Assembly: GCA_905215835.1 (NCBI GenBank)
Contig: CAJMRR010000036.1
Location: forward strand, 1 to 15,021
Direction of reading: 5' to 3'
Length of the DNA: 15,021 nt
Origin: an uncultured bacterium
Lineage (GTDB): Bacteria > Actinomycetota > Coriobacteriia > Coriobacteriales > Coriobacteriaceae
The position numbers and the translations under genes were made by a program. The notes under the pieces are model-generated. The model did no database searches and was not told the DNA's origin. It was given only the letters and a program-made list of their open reading frames with translations. This document shows positions 1 to 7,970 of this stretch, in pieces (within the stretch, counting starts at the first letter, position 1; the number at the start of each line of letters is the position of its first letter).

Positions 1-1083
1 TCCTGCCGTCGGAGCTGCGACGATCACACCCATCGTGGCGGAGCGCTCGAGCACGGCCATCGCGCGGGCCACGGCGTCGGTCTGGACGACGCCCATCAGG
101 CTTGCACTCAAATCGTTGCGGCTGGTGGCATCGACGAGTTTGGCCTCGCCGCCGATTAGCCCACCGAGCGAGCGCTGCGGATTGGCAAGGGGGGCCGTGG
201 TCTCCTCGCGCATGACGTCGAGCACGCGGCGCATGGCGGCGACGGCGTGGGCCTCGCCGGTCAGACGCGCCTCGCGAACGGCCATGACGGCGCCGATGCT
301 GAGCCCCAGTTCCTCGCACGCATCGAGCAGCTGCTCACCGTCGTCGAAGATTTCCTTGGCCGAGACGCCGGGGGAGAGCGACGAGGCAGAACCGGGGAGC
401 TCGATAAACGTTGCGTAATCGACATTGTCGAGCTTACGCAGCATGGGGACGACGGTGTCGTCGGGCGTGCCGTCGGTCTCAAATACGGAGTAGGCCTGGC
501 CGCCCACTTCGGTGCGGTAGGTGCGGCAGAAGGCGATGTTCACGTGGGCGTAGGCGAGCAGGTTGGTGAGCGCGGCGAGTACACCGGGGACATCCTTGTG
601 CGCCACGAAGAGCGTGGAATACATGCCCGAGATGTCGACGCCAACGCCGTTAATGCGGCTGATGCGCATCTTGCCACCGCCCAGGCTCTCGCCGCGAACC
701 TGTGCCGTGGCGCCCGTGTCGTCGACCATGTCGATGTCGACGGTGTTGGGGTGGATGGACGCGTCGTCGCCCTTGATATCAAAGTAATATTCGAGGCCCT
801 GCTCGCGTGCGAGGTCGAAGGCCTGCTTGATGTTCTCGTCATCGGTGTCGAGACCCAGGATGCCCGCGACGAGCGCACGGTCGGTGCCGTGGCCGCGGTA
901 GGTGTGGGCGAAGGAGTTCCACAGGCCAAAGGTGACTTTGGTGATGCGGCCTTCCAGCAGGCTGGCGGCAACTTGGGCGCAGCGCAGGGCGCCGGCGGTG
1001 TGCGATGAACTGGGGCCGACCATGACGGGGCCCAAGATCTCGAATGCCGAGGTCGTTGCTAGTGTTTGCGGCTTGCCTGCCAT
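1..1083 (-). CDS. sdaA: L-serine dehydratase (iron-sulfur type), single chain beta-ACT-alpha, 3' end cut by window edge
   Basis: This enzyme deaminates L-serine to pyruvate and ammonia in the cytoplasm with a [4Fe-4S] cluster. I read 361 codons from the ATG at 1083 to the window edge. Residues 1-145 are the beta domain, with the family signature GPSSSHTAGA at 23-32. Residues 154-226 form an ACT domain (DVPGVLAALTNLL at 164-176, then VNIAF), the usual amino-acid-sensing module. Residues from about 240 begin the alpha (catalytic) domain, and the last visible stretch VIVAAPTAG is its conserved start. The cluster cysteines lie beyond the window. In Bacillus the beta+ACT and alpha parts are separate proteins, whereas here they are one chain. 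The start is supported by AAGGAG about 6 nt upstream on the minus strand. A long inverted repeat fills its leader. Family assignment is secure, but completeness of the alpha domain cannot be judged. Confidence 0.93.
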   Translation of the reverse strand, partial: MAGKPQTLATTSAFEILGPVMVGPSSSHTAGALRCAQVAASLLEGRITKVTFGLWNSFAHTYRGHGTDRALVAGILGLDTDDENIKQAFDLAREQGLEYYFDIKGDDASIHPNTVDIDMVDDTGATAQVRGESLGGGKMRISRINGVGVDISGMYSTLFVAHKDVPGVLAALTNLLAYAHVNIAFCRTYRTEVGGQAYSVFETDGTPDDTVVPMLRKLDNVDYATFIELPGSASSLSPGVSAKEIFDDGEQLLDACEELGLSIGAVMAVREARLTGEAHAVAAMRRVLDVMREETTAPLANPQRSLGGLIGGEAKLVDATSRNDLSASLMGVVQTDAVARAMAVLERSATMGVIVAAPTAG

Positions 1084-1106
1084 GGGTGCTCCTTCTTTGT
1101 CCCGTC

Positions 1107-1227
1107 GTTCCGAGGGCTTTGGTATTTGGTCGCCTGCTCGGGCAGTCCTGCTCGCACGGAGAGCACATTAAGTGCTCTCCGGCTCGTGCGGAACTCGCGA
1201 CCGACCAAATACCAAAGCCCTCGGAAC
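1107..1227. repeat. Large intergenic palindrome 1 (26-bp perfect arms plus inner hairpin)
   Basis: Bases 1107-1132 and 1202-1227 are perfect 26-bp inverted copies (arm begins GTTCCGAGGGCTTTGGTATT). Inside the 69-nt spacer lies a second 9-bp stem, GGAGAGCAC at 1158-1166 with its complement at 1172-1180 and a 5-nt loop, and further imperfect pairing (CGCAC against GTGCG). The unit ends 24 nt before the serine dehydratase ATG, so it would be part of that gene's mRNA leader. No coding sense and no obvious flanking direct repeat. It could be a palindromic mobile element or a leader structure. Confidence 0.9.
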
Positions 1228-1231
1228 TAAG

Positions 1232-1260
1232 GATACATGGTAGAGGCGCGTGTGCTGCAA
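1232..1260 (-). promoter_or_regulatory. Candidate promoter of the serine dehydratase gene
   Basis: On the minus strand, TTGCAG (1260-1255) is followed after exactly 17 nt by TGTATC (1237-1232). The -35 is reasonable and the -10 is weak. Transcription would begin at about 1225, at the outer edge of palindrome 1, which would put the whole hairpin in the 5' UTR. Inferred from spacing and hexamers only. Confidence 0.3.
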
Positions 1261-1321
1261 AATTCATTAGCTGGTGACGCAGCGTGGGCTCATATCGAAG
1301 CATCTTCACCATCGTTTAAAT

Positions 1322-1359
1322 AAAAAGAAGTACCGGTTGGGGGCGGTACTTCTTTTTTT
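1322..1359 (-). terminator. Intrinsic terminator after metK
   Basis: A perfect 14-bp stem (1322-1335 with 1344-1357, loop of 8 nt) has a core of GAAGTACCG and is flanked by A/T runs on both sides. Read on the minus strand it ends in CTTTTTATTT, directly downstream of the metK stop. The symmetrical runs mean it could also stop transcription on the plus strand. Confidence 0.85.
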
Positions 1360-1395
1360 AAGCGCTTATGTCGTTGAAACCTTGGCGGTTCTTAA

Positions 1396-2676
<1,281 letters not shown>

Positions 2677-2698
2677 GATAGTCCTTTCAAAAACGTGT

Positions 2699-2725
2699 CC
2701 CGGCGACCGTTACCATTCCGCCGGG
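2699..2725 (-). promoter_or_regulatory. Small hairpin in the metK leader
   Basis: CCCGGCG at 2699-2705 and CGCCGGG at 2719-2725 form a 7-bp stem with a 13-nt loop, about 22 nt upstream of the metK ATG. I could not match it to any SAM riboswitch class: no multi-helix core is visible. It may simply shape the leader. Confidence 0.35.
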
Positions 2726-2743
2726 CTCTCTATGCAAGGGCAC

Positions 2744-2749
2744 ATCATA
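2744..2749 (-). promoter_or_regulatory. Candidate metK -10 box
   Basis: TATGAT on the minus strand (2749-2744) is one base from the consensus and leaves a leader of about 60 nt before the metK ATG. The region 17 nt upstream (GTGTGA) is a poor -35. The palindromic element begins about 40 nt further upstream, so it would flank the promoter and not sit in the mRNA. Confidence 0.35.
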
Positions 2750-2790
2750 GCGCGTAAATCCAACATTCACACCCTTTCCGCACCTGCCGG

Positions 2791-2976
2791 GGTAGCTAAT
2801 TTGGGACGGGGCTTTTTTGACTACTTCTTGTGTCTGGCATAGGGGGATGATTTTTCTGGGACGGGGATGAAATAATCATTGAGTACCTAATGATTATTTC
2901 ATCCCCGTCCCAGAAAAATCATCAGGTTGATGGAGCGTAAAAGTAGTCAAAAAAGCCCCGTCCCAAATTAGCTACC
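2791..2976. repeat. Nested double palindrome between metK and gltX (palindrome 2)
   Basis: Two perfect inverted repeats sit one inside the other. The outer arms are 36 bp (2791-2826 and 2941-2976; begins GGTAGCTAATTTGGGACGGG). The inner arms are 35 bp (2846-2880 and 2889-2923; begins GATGATTTTTCTGGGACGGG) with an 8-nt loop (2881-2888). The segments between them, 2827-2845 and 2924-2940, do not pair. All four arms carry the 10-mer TGGGACGGGG or its complement (2802-2811, 2857-2866, 2903-2912, 2956-2965). This fits a palindromic element inserted into a related one, or a bipartite element. No reading frame is involved and no target-site duplication is evident. Confidence 0.93.
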
Positions 2977-3029
2977 TAAAGATGATGGCATGGTCGATGC
3001 CCTTTGTGCGGAGGTGGGCATTGTTGCTT

Positions 3030-3035
3030 TATACT
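3030..3035 (+). promoter_or_regulatory. Candidate gltX -10 box
   Basis: TATACT lies 41 nt upstream of the gltX ATG and 54 nt beyond the end of palindrome 2. No good -35 at 16-18 nt is present, so this is a tentative call based on the -10 hexamer and position. Confidence 0.35.
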
Positions 3036-3075
3036 GGTGCGGTTAGACATCCATCCTGCAATCGAGGAGATTTCC

Positions 3076-4551
3076 ATGGCATCAGACGTTCGCGTCCGCT
3101 TTGCACCCTCACCGACGGGCAAGCTGCACATCGGCGGCGCCCGCACCGCTATCTATAACTGGGCTTTCGCCCGCGCAAACGGCGGCACGTTCATCCTGCG
3201 CATCGACGACACCGACCCCACCCGTTCCACCGACGAGAACACGCAGATCATTCTGCGCGCCATGCGTTGGCTGGGCCTGGACTGGGACGAGGGTCCCGAG
3301 GTGGGCGGCGACTTTGGCCCCTACGCCCAGACCGAGCGCCTGGACCTGTACAAGCAGGCCGCCCAGAAACTCTGGGACGAGGGCAAGGCCTATCCCTGCT
3401 TCTGCACCAAGGAGCAACTCGACGCCGATCGCAAGGCCGCCCAGGAGCGCAAGGACCCCTTCCAGGGCTATCAGCGCCGCTGCCGCGATCTTGATCCCGA
3501 GGAGGCCCGTCGCCGCATCGAGGCCGGCGAGTCCTACGTCCTGCGCATCAAGGTGCCCGAGGACCGCGGCGACGTCGTCATCCACGACGCCGTCCACGGC
3601 GAGGTGACCTTCGATGCCAAGGAGCTCGACGATTTTGTCATCTTCCGCTCCGACGGCACGCCCACGTATAACTTTGCGACCGTCGTCGACGACGCCATGA
3701 TGAAGATCACCCACGTCATCCGCGGCGACGACCATCTGTCCAACACCCCGCGTCAGGTCATGGTCTACGAGGCCCTCGGCGCACCCGTGCCTACGTTTGC
3801 CCACATCTCCATGATTCTGGGCGCCGACGGCAAGAAGCTCTCCAAGCGCCACGGCGCCACCTCGGTGGAGGAGTACCGCGACGCCGGTTATCTGTCCGAC
3901 GCCTTCGTCAACTATCTGGCGCTGCTCGGCTGGTCGCTCGACGGTGAGACCACGATCATCCCGCGCGATGTCCTGGCCAGCAAGTTCTCGCTCGACCGCA
4001 TTTCCAAGAACCCGGCGACCTTCGACCCCAAAAAGCTCGACTGGGTCAATGCCGAGTACATCAACGGCATGTCTGATGCTCAGTTTGCCGACGAGATCAT
4101 GGTCCCCGAGCTGCATGAGGCAGGCCTCATCGAGGGTAACGTCGAGTACGGCGAGGATTGGATTGATGCGCTCGCTGCCATCGTCAAGCCGCGCACCAAG
4201 ATGCCGGCCGACGCCGTGACCGTCGCCGCTCCCATCTTTGCCACGGCCGAGACGCTCGAGTATGACGAGAAGTCTGTCAACAAGGGCCTGGCCAAGGAAG
4301 GCATGGGTGCCATTCTGGATGCCGCTAAGGCCGCGCTTGAGGGCGTGGACGAGTGGACGGCTGCCAACATCGACGCCGCGCTTGAGCCGCTGCCCGAGCA
4401 GATGGACCTCAAGAAGCGCGTGGTGTTCCAGGCCGTGCGCGTCGCCGTCTGCGGCAACATGGTGAGCCCTCCGCTGGGCGAGACCATGGCGCTCGTCGGT
4501 CGTGACGACTGCCTGGCGCGCATTGACCGCGCCCGCACGATGGCGCTGTAA
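3076..4551 (+). CDS. gltX: Glutamyl-tRNA synthetase
   Basis: GltX attaches glutamate to tRNA-Glu using ATP. It is a class I synthetase of 491 residues, the normal size. The HIGH signature appears as HIGG at 18-21 in PSPTGKLHIGGARTA, and the KMSKS loop as KLSKR at 254-258. The Rossmann catalytic core is followed by the helical anticodon-binding C-terminal half. A possible zinc site shows C108-x-C110 and C136, but the position that holds His in the E. coli enzyme is Asp (CRD), so the fourth ligand may be missing. I chose the ATG at 3076 over an in-frame upstream start near 3004, because GAGGAG at 3064-3069 is correctly spaced and the protein then begins MASDVRVRFAPSPTG, as in the family. It is followed by its own terminator. 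Whether it also charges tRNA-Gln cannot be read from sequence alone. Confidence 0.98.
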   Translation: MASDVRVRFAPSPTGKLHIGGARTAIYNWAFARANGGTFILRIDDTDPTRSTDENTQIILRAMRWLGLDWDEGPEVGGDFGPYAQTERLDLYKQAAQKLWDEGKAYPCFCTKEQLDADRKAAQERKDPFQGYQRRCRDLDPEEARRRIEAGESYVLRIKVPEDRGDVVIHDAVHGEVTFDAKELDDFVIFRSDGTPTYNFATVVDDAMMKITHVIRGDDHLSNTPRQVMVYEALGAPVPTFAHISMILGADGKKLSKRHGATSVEEYRDAGYLSDAFVNYLALLGWSLDGETTIIPRDVLASKFSLDRISKNPATFDPKKLDWVNAEYINGMSDAQFADEIMVPELHEAGLIEGNVEYGEDWIDALAAIVKPRTKMPADAVTVAAPIFATAETLEYDEKSVNKGLAKEGMGAILDAAKAALEGVDEWTAANIDAALEPLPEQMDLKKRVVFQAVRVAVCGNMVSPPLGETMALVGRDDCLARIDRARTMAL

Positions 4552-4574
4552 TCGCTGTGCAAACGTTTTTATCC

Positions 4575-4607
4575 GAGCCCCGTTCACTCAGAGCGGGGCT
4601 CTTGTTT
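4575..4607 (+). terminator. Intrinsic terminator after gltX
   Basis: GAGCCCCG (4575-4582) pairs with CGGGGCTC (4594-4601) across an 11-nt loop and is followed by TTGTTT. It separates gltX from priA, whose ribosome site begins about 18 nt further on, so priA needs its own promoter or read-through. Confidence 0.8.
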
Positions 4608-4640
4608 CTGTAGACGTATGGGATAGGAGGTGCTGGGGCC

Positions 4641-7094
4641 ATGGCCGAGCAACTTTCGCTGTTTGGTTCGCCAGAACCGGAGGAAGCTCCGAAGTCCGCG
4701 GCTCCTGCCGCCGCCCCGGCGCAGCCCGAGCCCGCACCCGAACCCGTCGCCGCCTATGCGAGCGTAGTCCTCGATATCCCGACGCGTGCACTGTCCGAGC
4801 CGTTTGCTTACGGCATTCCGCAGTCACTCGCCAACGATGTTCAGATCGGCTCCACCGTCCTAGTTCATTTTGGCAACCGTGCGGCCGCGGGCTACATCGT
4901 CGACATCGCGCCCGAGCTGGCCGACCTGCAAGGTAACGACGCTCTCGATCCCGCGCGTATCAAGCCTATCGAGGCTATCCTCAGCAAGCCGCTCTTTACC
5001 GCAGAGGCCGCCCGTATCGCACACTGGATGAGCCGCGAGTACGCCGCGACGCTTTCCGAGTGCCTGCGCCTGTTTTTGCCCCCGGGCGGCAGCCCTCGTG
5101 TGGTCAAGGGCGACGACGGCGCGTGGACGGTTGAGCGCCCCGCCGTCAAGCCTATCAAAAACCGCTGGGTCATGCTCACGCCCGAGGGTTTCGACTATAC
5201 GCCGCCCAAGACTGCTGTCCGCCAGCGTCAGCTCATCGAGGCACTCCAGTGCGGGCCGGTCACGACGCGCGACCTCAACCTGCTTTATAACAGTATGTCG
5301 GCGACCATCAAGGCGCTCGAAAAGCGCGGCGTCGTGGTGGTAGAGGAGCGCCGTGCGTGGCGTGGCTGTAGTGAGCAGACCACGCTGTCCTCGGCAAGCG
5401 GCAAGGCGCCGGTCGCACTCACCAACGGCCAACAGCAGGCGCTCGCGCAGATCGAGCGCGCCCGTCTTGACGCCCACGGAGACGTGGTCCTGGTCGACGG
5501 TGTCACCGGCTCCGGCAAAACCGAGGTTTACCTTTCGGCGATTGAGCGCGTGCTTGCGGCCGGCCGTTCGGCCTGCGTGCTTGTGCCCGAGATCTCGCTG
5601 ACGGCACAGACCGTCGGCCGTTTCCGCTCGCGCTTTGGCGAGACGGTCGCCGTGTTCCATTCGCGCCTTTCGGCCGGCGAGCGCCTGGACCAGTGGGACA
5701 TGGTCGCCAGCGGTGCGGCCCGCGTTGTCGTCGGCGCGCGTTCGGCGCTCTTTTGCCCGCTCAGCGATCTGGGCCTCATTATCATCGACGAGGAGCACGA
5801 GACCAGCTATAAGCAGGGTTCCAGCCCGCGCTACCACGCGCGCGAGGTGGCGGCCGAGATGGCTCGCCGCTATCGCTGCCCGCTTGTGTTGGGCTCGGCC
5901 ACGCCATCTGCCGAGGCTCTCGACCGCTGCCACCGCGGCACGTTCAACGGTGCCACCTGGACACGCGTCGAAATGCCCGAGCGCCCGGGACACGCCGTGT
6001 TGCCGACAGTCCGCATTGCCGACCTGCGCCGCGAGTTCTCGCACGGCAGCCGCTCCATGTTCTCAAAACCCTTGATGGAGGGCTTGGAGCGTGTGGTCGA
6101 GCGCCGCGAAAAAGCCGTGCTGTTGCACAACCGCCGCGGCTTTGCGCCGTTCCTGATGTGCCGCGAGTGCGGTTGCGTCCCCACCTGCAACCACTGCTCC
6201 ACGGCGCTTACGTACCACGAGCGCACCCATACACTGCAGTGCCACACCTGTGGTTCGTCCTGGCGCGTGCAGCCGTATCCCGCACCCACGAGCCGTTGCC
6301 CCAAATGTGGCAGTCGCTACCTGGCAAAAATGGGTCTGGGCACGCAGCAGATCGAGGACGCACTGCACCAGATTCTTCCCGAGGATGTCGCCATTATTCG
6401 CATGGATGCCGATTCCACGCGCGGCAAGGATGCGCACAAAAAGCTGCTCGAGCAGTTCGATGCGGCCGATTGCGCGGTGCTGCTGGGTACCCAAATGATC
6501 GCAAAGGGTCTCGATTTTCCCGAGGTCACGCTCGTGGGCGTGGTCAATGCCGATTTCGCCCTCAAGCTGCCCGATTTTAGAGCAGGGGAGCGCGCCTACG
6601 ACTTGCTCGAGCAGGTCGCGGGTCGTGCCGGCCGCGGCGATCGTCCCGGCGAGGTCATCATCCAGACCTATCTGCCCGAGGACCCGGTCATCCGCGCCGT
6701 CGCCGAGCACGACCGCTCGATCTTTACCGACTACGACCTTGACCAGCGCCGCGACGCACTGTATCCGCCGTTCGTACGCCTGGTCAATATTTTGGTGTGG
6801 TCGGCGAACGCGGATGATGCGCAGGATTATATCGGGCGCATCGCAAAGCTCCTCAAGCGTCGATGGCATGCCGCCGCGCCCGACTTTTTGCGGGCGGGGA
6901 GCGCCGTGCCGCAGGTGCTGGGCCCGGCTTCGTGTGTAATCGAGAGAGCCAAGGACCGTTACCGCTTCCATCTGCTTGTGAAGTCGCCGGTAGGGTACCA
7001 TGTCTCTGATGATATCGACGCCTGTCTCAAAGAGGCGGGCTCCGTGCGCGGCGTGAGCGTGAGCGTTGACGTCGACGCCTATGATTTGATGTAA
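4641..7094 (+). CDS. priA: Primosomal protein N' (replication restart helicase PriA)
   Basis: PriA recognises stalled replication forks, unwinds the lagging arm 3'-to-5' and helps reload the replicative helicase. The 817-residue chain has a DNA-binding N-terminal part (about 40-200), Walker A TGSGKT (K293), a DEEH box at 383-386, the GSATPS motif, a zinc-binding insertion starting at C507 (CRECGC, CNHC, CHTC, CPKC pairs), and the helicase C-terminal motifs LLGTQMIAKGLDFP and VAGRAGRGDRPG. Before the conserved domain is an extension: QLSLF at residues 4-8, then a Pro/Ala/Glu-rich, probably disordered linker to about residue 38. QLSLF matches the sliding-clamp binding consensus. The ATG at 4641 is preceded by AGGAGG (4625-4630), so the extension is very likely translated. 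It is followed 18 nt later by def, probably in one transcript. Confidence 0.97.
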   Translation: MAEQLSLFGSPEPEEAPKSAAPAAAPAQPEPAPEPVAAYASVVLDIPTRALSEPFAYGIPQSLANDVQIGSTVLVHFGNRAAAGYIVDIAPELADLQGNDALDPARIKPIEAILSKPLFTAEAARIAHWMSREYAATLSECLRLFLPPGGSPRVVKGDDGAWTVERPAVKPIKNRWVMLTPEGFDYTPPKTAVRQRQLIEALQCGPVTTRDLNLLYNSMSATIKALEKRGVVVVEERRAWRGCSEQTTLSSASGKAPVALTNGQQQALAQIERARLDAHGDVVLVDGVTGSGKTEVYLSAIERVLAAGRSACVLVPEISLTAQTVGRFRSRFGETVAVFHSRLSAGERLDQWDMVASGAARVVVGARSALFCPLSDLGLIIIDEEHETSYKQGSSPRYHAREVAAEMARRYRCPLVLGSATPSAEALDRCHRGTFNGATWTRVEMPERPGHAVLPTVRIADLRREFSHGSRSMFSKPLMEGLERVVERREKAVLLHNRRGFAPFLMCRECGCVPTCNHCSTALTYHERTHTLQCHTCGSSWRVQPYPAPTSRCPKCGSRYLAKMGLGTQQIEDALHQILPEDVAIIRMDADSTRGKDAHKKLLEQFDAADCAVLLGTQMIAKGLDFPEVTLVGVVNADFALKLPDFRAGERAYDLLEQVAGRAGRGDRPGEVIIQTYLPEDPVIRAVAEHDRSIFTDYDLDQRRDALYPPFVRLVNILVWSANADDAQDYIGRIAKLLKRRWHAAAPDFLRAGSAVPQVLGPASCVIERAKDRYRFHLLVKSPVGYHVSDDIDACLKEAGSVRGVSVSVDVDAYDLM

Positions 7095-7112
7095 CAACTC
7101 GAAAGGATGGCC

Positions 7113-7649
7113 ATGGAAGCCAACGGAATCGTACTGTCGCCCGACCCTCGTCTGCGCCAGGAGTGCGCCGTCATCGAGGAGATCACCCCGGCGATCGAGG
7201 CGCTTGCCGAGAAGATGAAGAAGATGATGTTTGAGAACGGCGGCTGCGGCCTGGCTGCTCCGCAGATCGGCGAGCTCATTCAGCTCGTCACTATCGACTG
7301 CGACTACAGCGACAAGAACGACTACGACCCGTACGTGCTCATCAACCCTGTCATTGTTGAGCAGAGTGACCATCTGGTGCCCTTTAGCGAGGGTTGCCTT
7401 TCCATTCCTGGCATTAGCTGTGAGATCGAGCGTCCCGACCATGTCGTCGTAGAGGCATATGACCTGGACGCCAACCTGATTCGCTATGAGGCCACGGGTG
7501 ATCTGTTCTGCGTGTGCCTGCAGCACGAGATTGATCACCTGCACGGCAACACCATGTTCGAGCGACTGAAGCCCATGCAGAGGCTCAAGGCCGTCAAGGA
7601 GTACCAGGACGCCCTGGCCCGCGGCGCTCGACCGGGCGAGACGGAGTAG
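7113..7649 (+). CDS. def: Peptide deformylase
   Basis: Def removes the formyl group from the N-terminal formyl-methionine of new proteins, and pairs functionally with Fmt encoded just downstream. The protein has 178 residues and shows all three family motifs: GLAAPQIG at 46-53, EGCLS at 93-97 (metal ligand C95) and QHEIDH at 137-142 (metal ligands H138 and H142, catalytic E139). Two ATGs are available, at 7107 and 7113. The GAAAGG at 7101-7106 touches the first but lies 6 nt before the second, so I prefer 7113 (MEANGIVLSP). The gene follows priA by 18 nt. Right after the stop come palindrome 3 and an intrinsic terminator, so def is probably the last gene of a priA-def unit. Confidence 0.97.
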   Translation: MEANGIVLSPDPRLRQECAVIEEITPAIEALAEKMKKMMFENGGCGLAAPQIGELIQLVTIDCDYSDKNDYDPYVLINPVIVEQSDHLVPFSEGCLSIPGISCEIERPDHVVVEAYDLDANLIRYEATGDLFCVCLQHEIDHLHGNTMFERLKPMQRLKAVKEYQDALARGARPGETE

Positions 7650-7657
7650 GTTTGTCC

Positions 7658-7753
7658 GTCCCTGGGGCGCCCGCCTATATCATCCCGTGCTCAAACATTC
7701 TCGCTGCGCTGCGAAACTGCGCGCGGGACGATATAGGCGGGCGCCCCGGGGAC
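7658..7753. repeat. Large intergenic palindrome 3, directly after def
   Basis: Bases 7658-7687 and 7724-7753 are 30-bp inverted arms with 28 matches (GGGGCGCCCGCCTATATC core); the spacer is 36 nt. One of the two differences gives a G-T wobble on the plus strand. The element starts 8 nt after the def stop codon and would form a very stable hairpin in the mRNA, but it has no U-run behind it, so it is not a standard terminator. Such a 3' hairpin could protect mRNA from exonucleases. Confidence 0.88.
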
Positions 7754-7828
7754 TACTTTGACGCTGCTTGTCTCTCCCGGGTGCCGTTGGGCCAGGGAGG
7801 GGCGTCTTCGCTGATAATTGCTTTGCTG

Positions 7829-7865
7829 AAAGAGCTGCTTTTATTGCGGCTCTTTCTTTGGTTTT
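7829..7865 (+). terminator. Intrinsic terminator after priA-def
   Basis: AAAGAGCTGC (7829-7838) pairs with GCGGCTCTTT (7846-7855) with one G-T wobble and a 7-nt loop, followed by CTTTGGTTTT. It would end the priA-def transcript upstream of fmt. Confidence 0.7.
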
Positions 7866-7970
7866 GGGTATATTTGTTCTTGTTGAATTGTTATTGCGGA
7901 TGGGCTGGTGACTTGGCTTTCCGCTGTTCTTTGTAGCCGTCTCGGCTTTGGTTGAGGGGAGACGTTCTTT
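7866..7970 (+). promoter_or_regulatory. G/T-rich fmt leader and probable promoter region
   Basis: The rest of the 321-nt def-fmt spacer is strikingly poor in A and C on the plus strand and contains AT-rich stretches (GTATATTTG, TTGAATTGTTATTG) where a promoter for fmt must lie if the terminator at 7829 works. No -35/-10 pair stands out enough to name. A ribosome site GAGGGGA sits at 7954-7960, about 10 nt before the ATG. Confidence 0.35.

Noticed and set aside
2677..2790. A possible SAM riboswitch upstream of metK
   Set aside because: Only one simple 7-bp hairpin is present; no multi-helix core matching a known SAM riboswitch class could be drawn.
2780..2985. Target-site duplications flanking palindrome 2, as expected for a transposed element
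   Set aside because: Bases just outside the arms (CCTGCCGG on the left, TAAAGATG on the right) do not repeat each other. The same negative result held for the other palindromes on inspection.
3004..3075. A 24-residue N-terminal extension of gltX from an upstream start
   Set aside because: The extension overlaps the probable -10 box, has no ribosome site, and is absent from the family, whereas the ATG at 3076 has a well-placed GAGGAG.
3109..4587. A 492-codon open frame on the strand opposite gltX, and similar long antisense frames opposite priA (4860-6044, 6063-7544), metK (1780-2673) and rsmB (9038-9928)
   Set aside because: They mirror the codon structure of strongly supported genes in GC-rich DNA, have no recognisable domains, and lack ribosome sites. 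They are shadows.
7652..7936. A 94-codon plus-strand frame between def and fmt, ending in a hydrophobic stretch that could look like a membrane segment
   Set aside because: It runs through palindrome 3 and the intrinsic terminator, and its hydrophobic part is only the translation of T-rich leader DNA. No ribosome site was seen.
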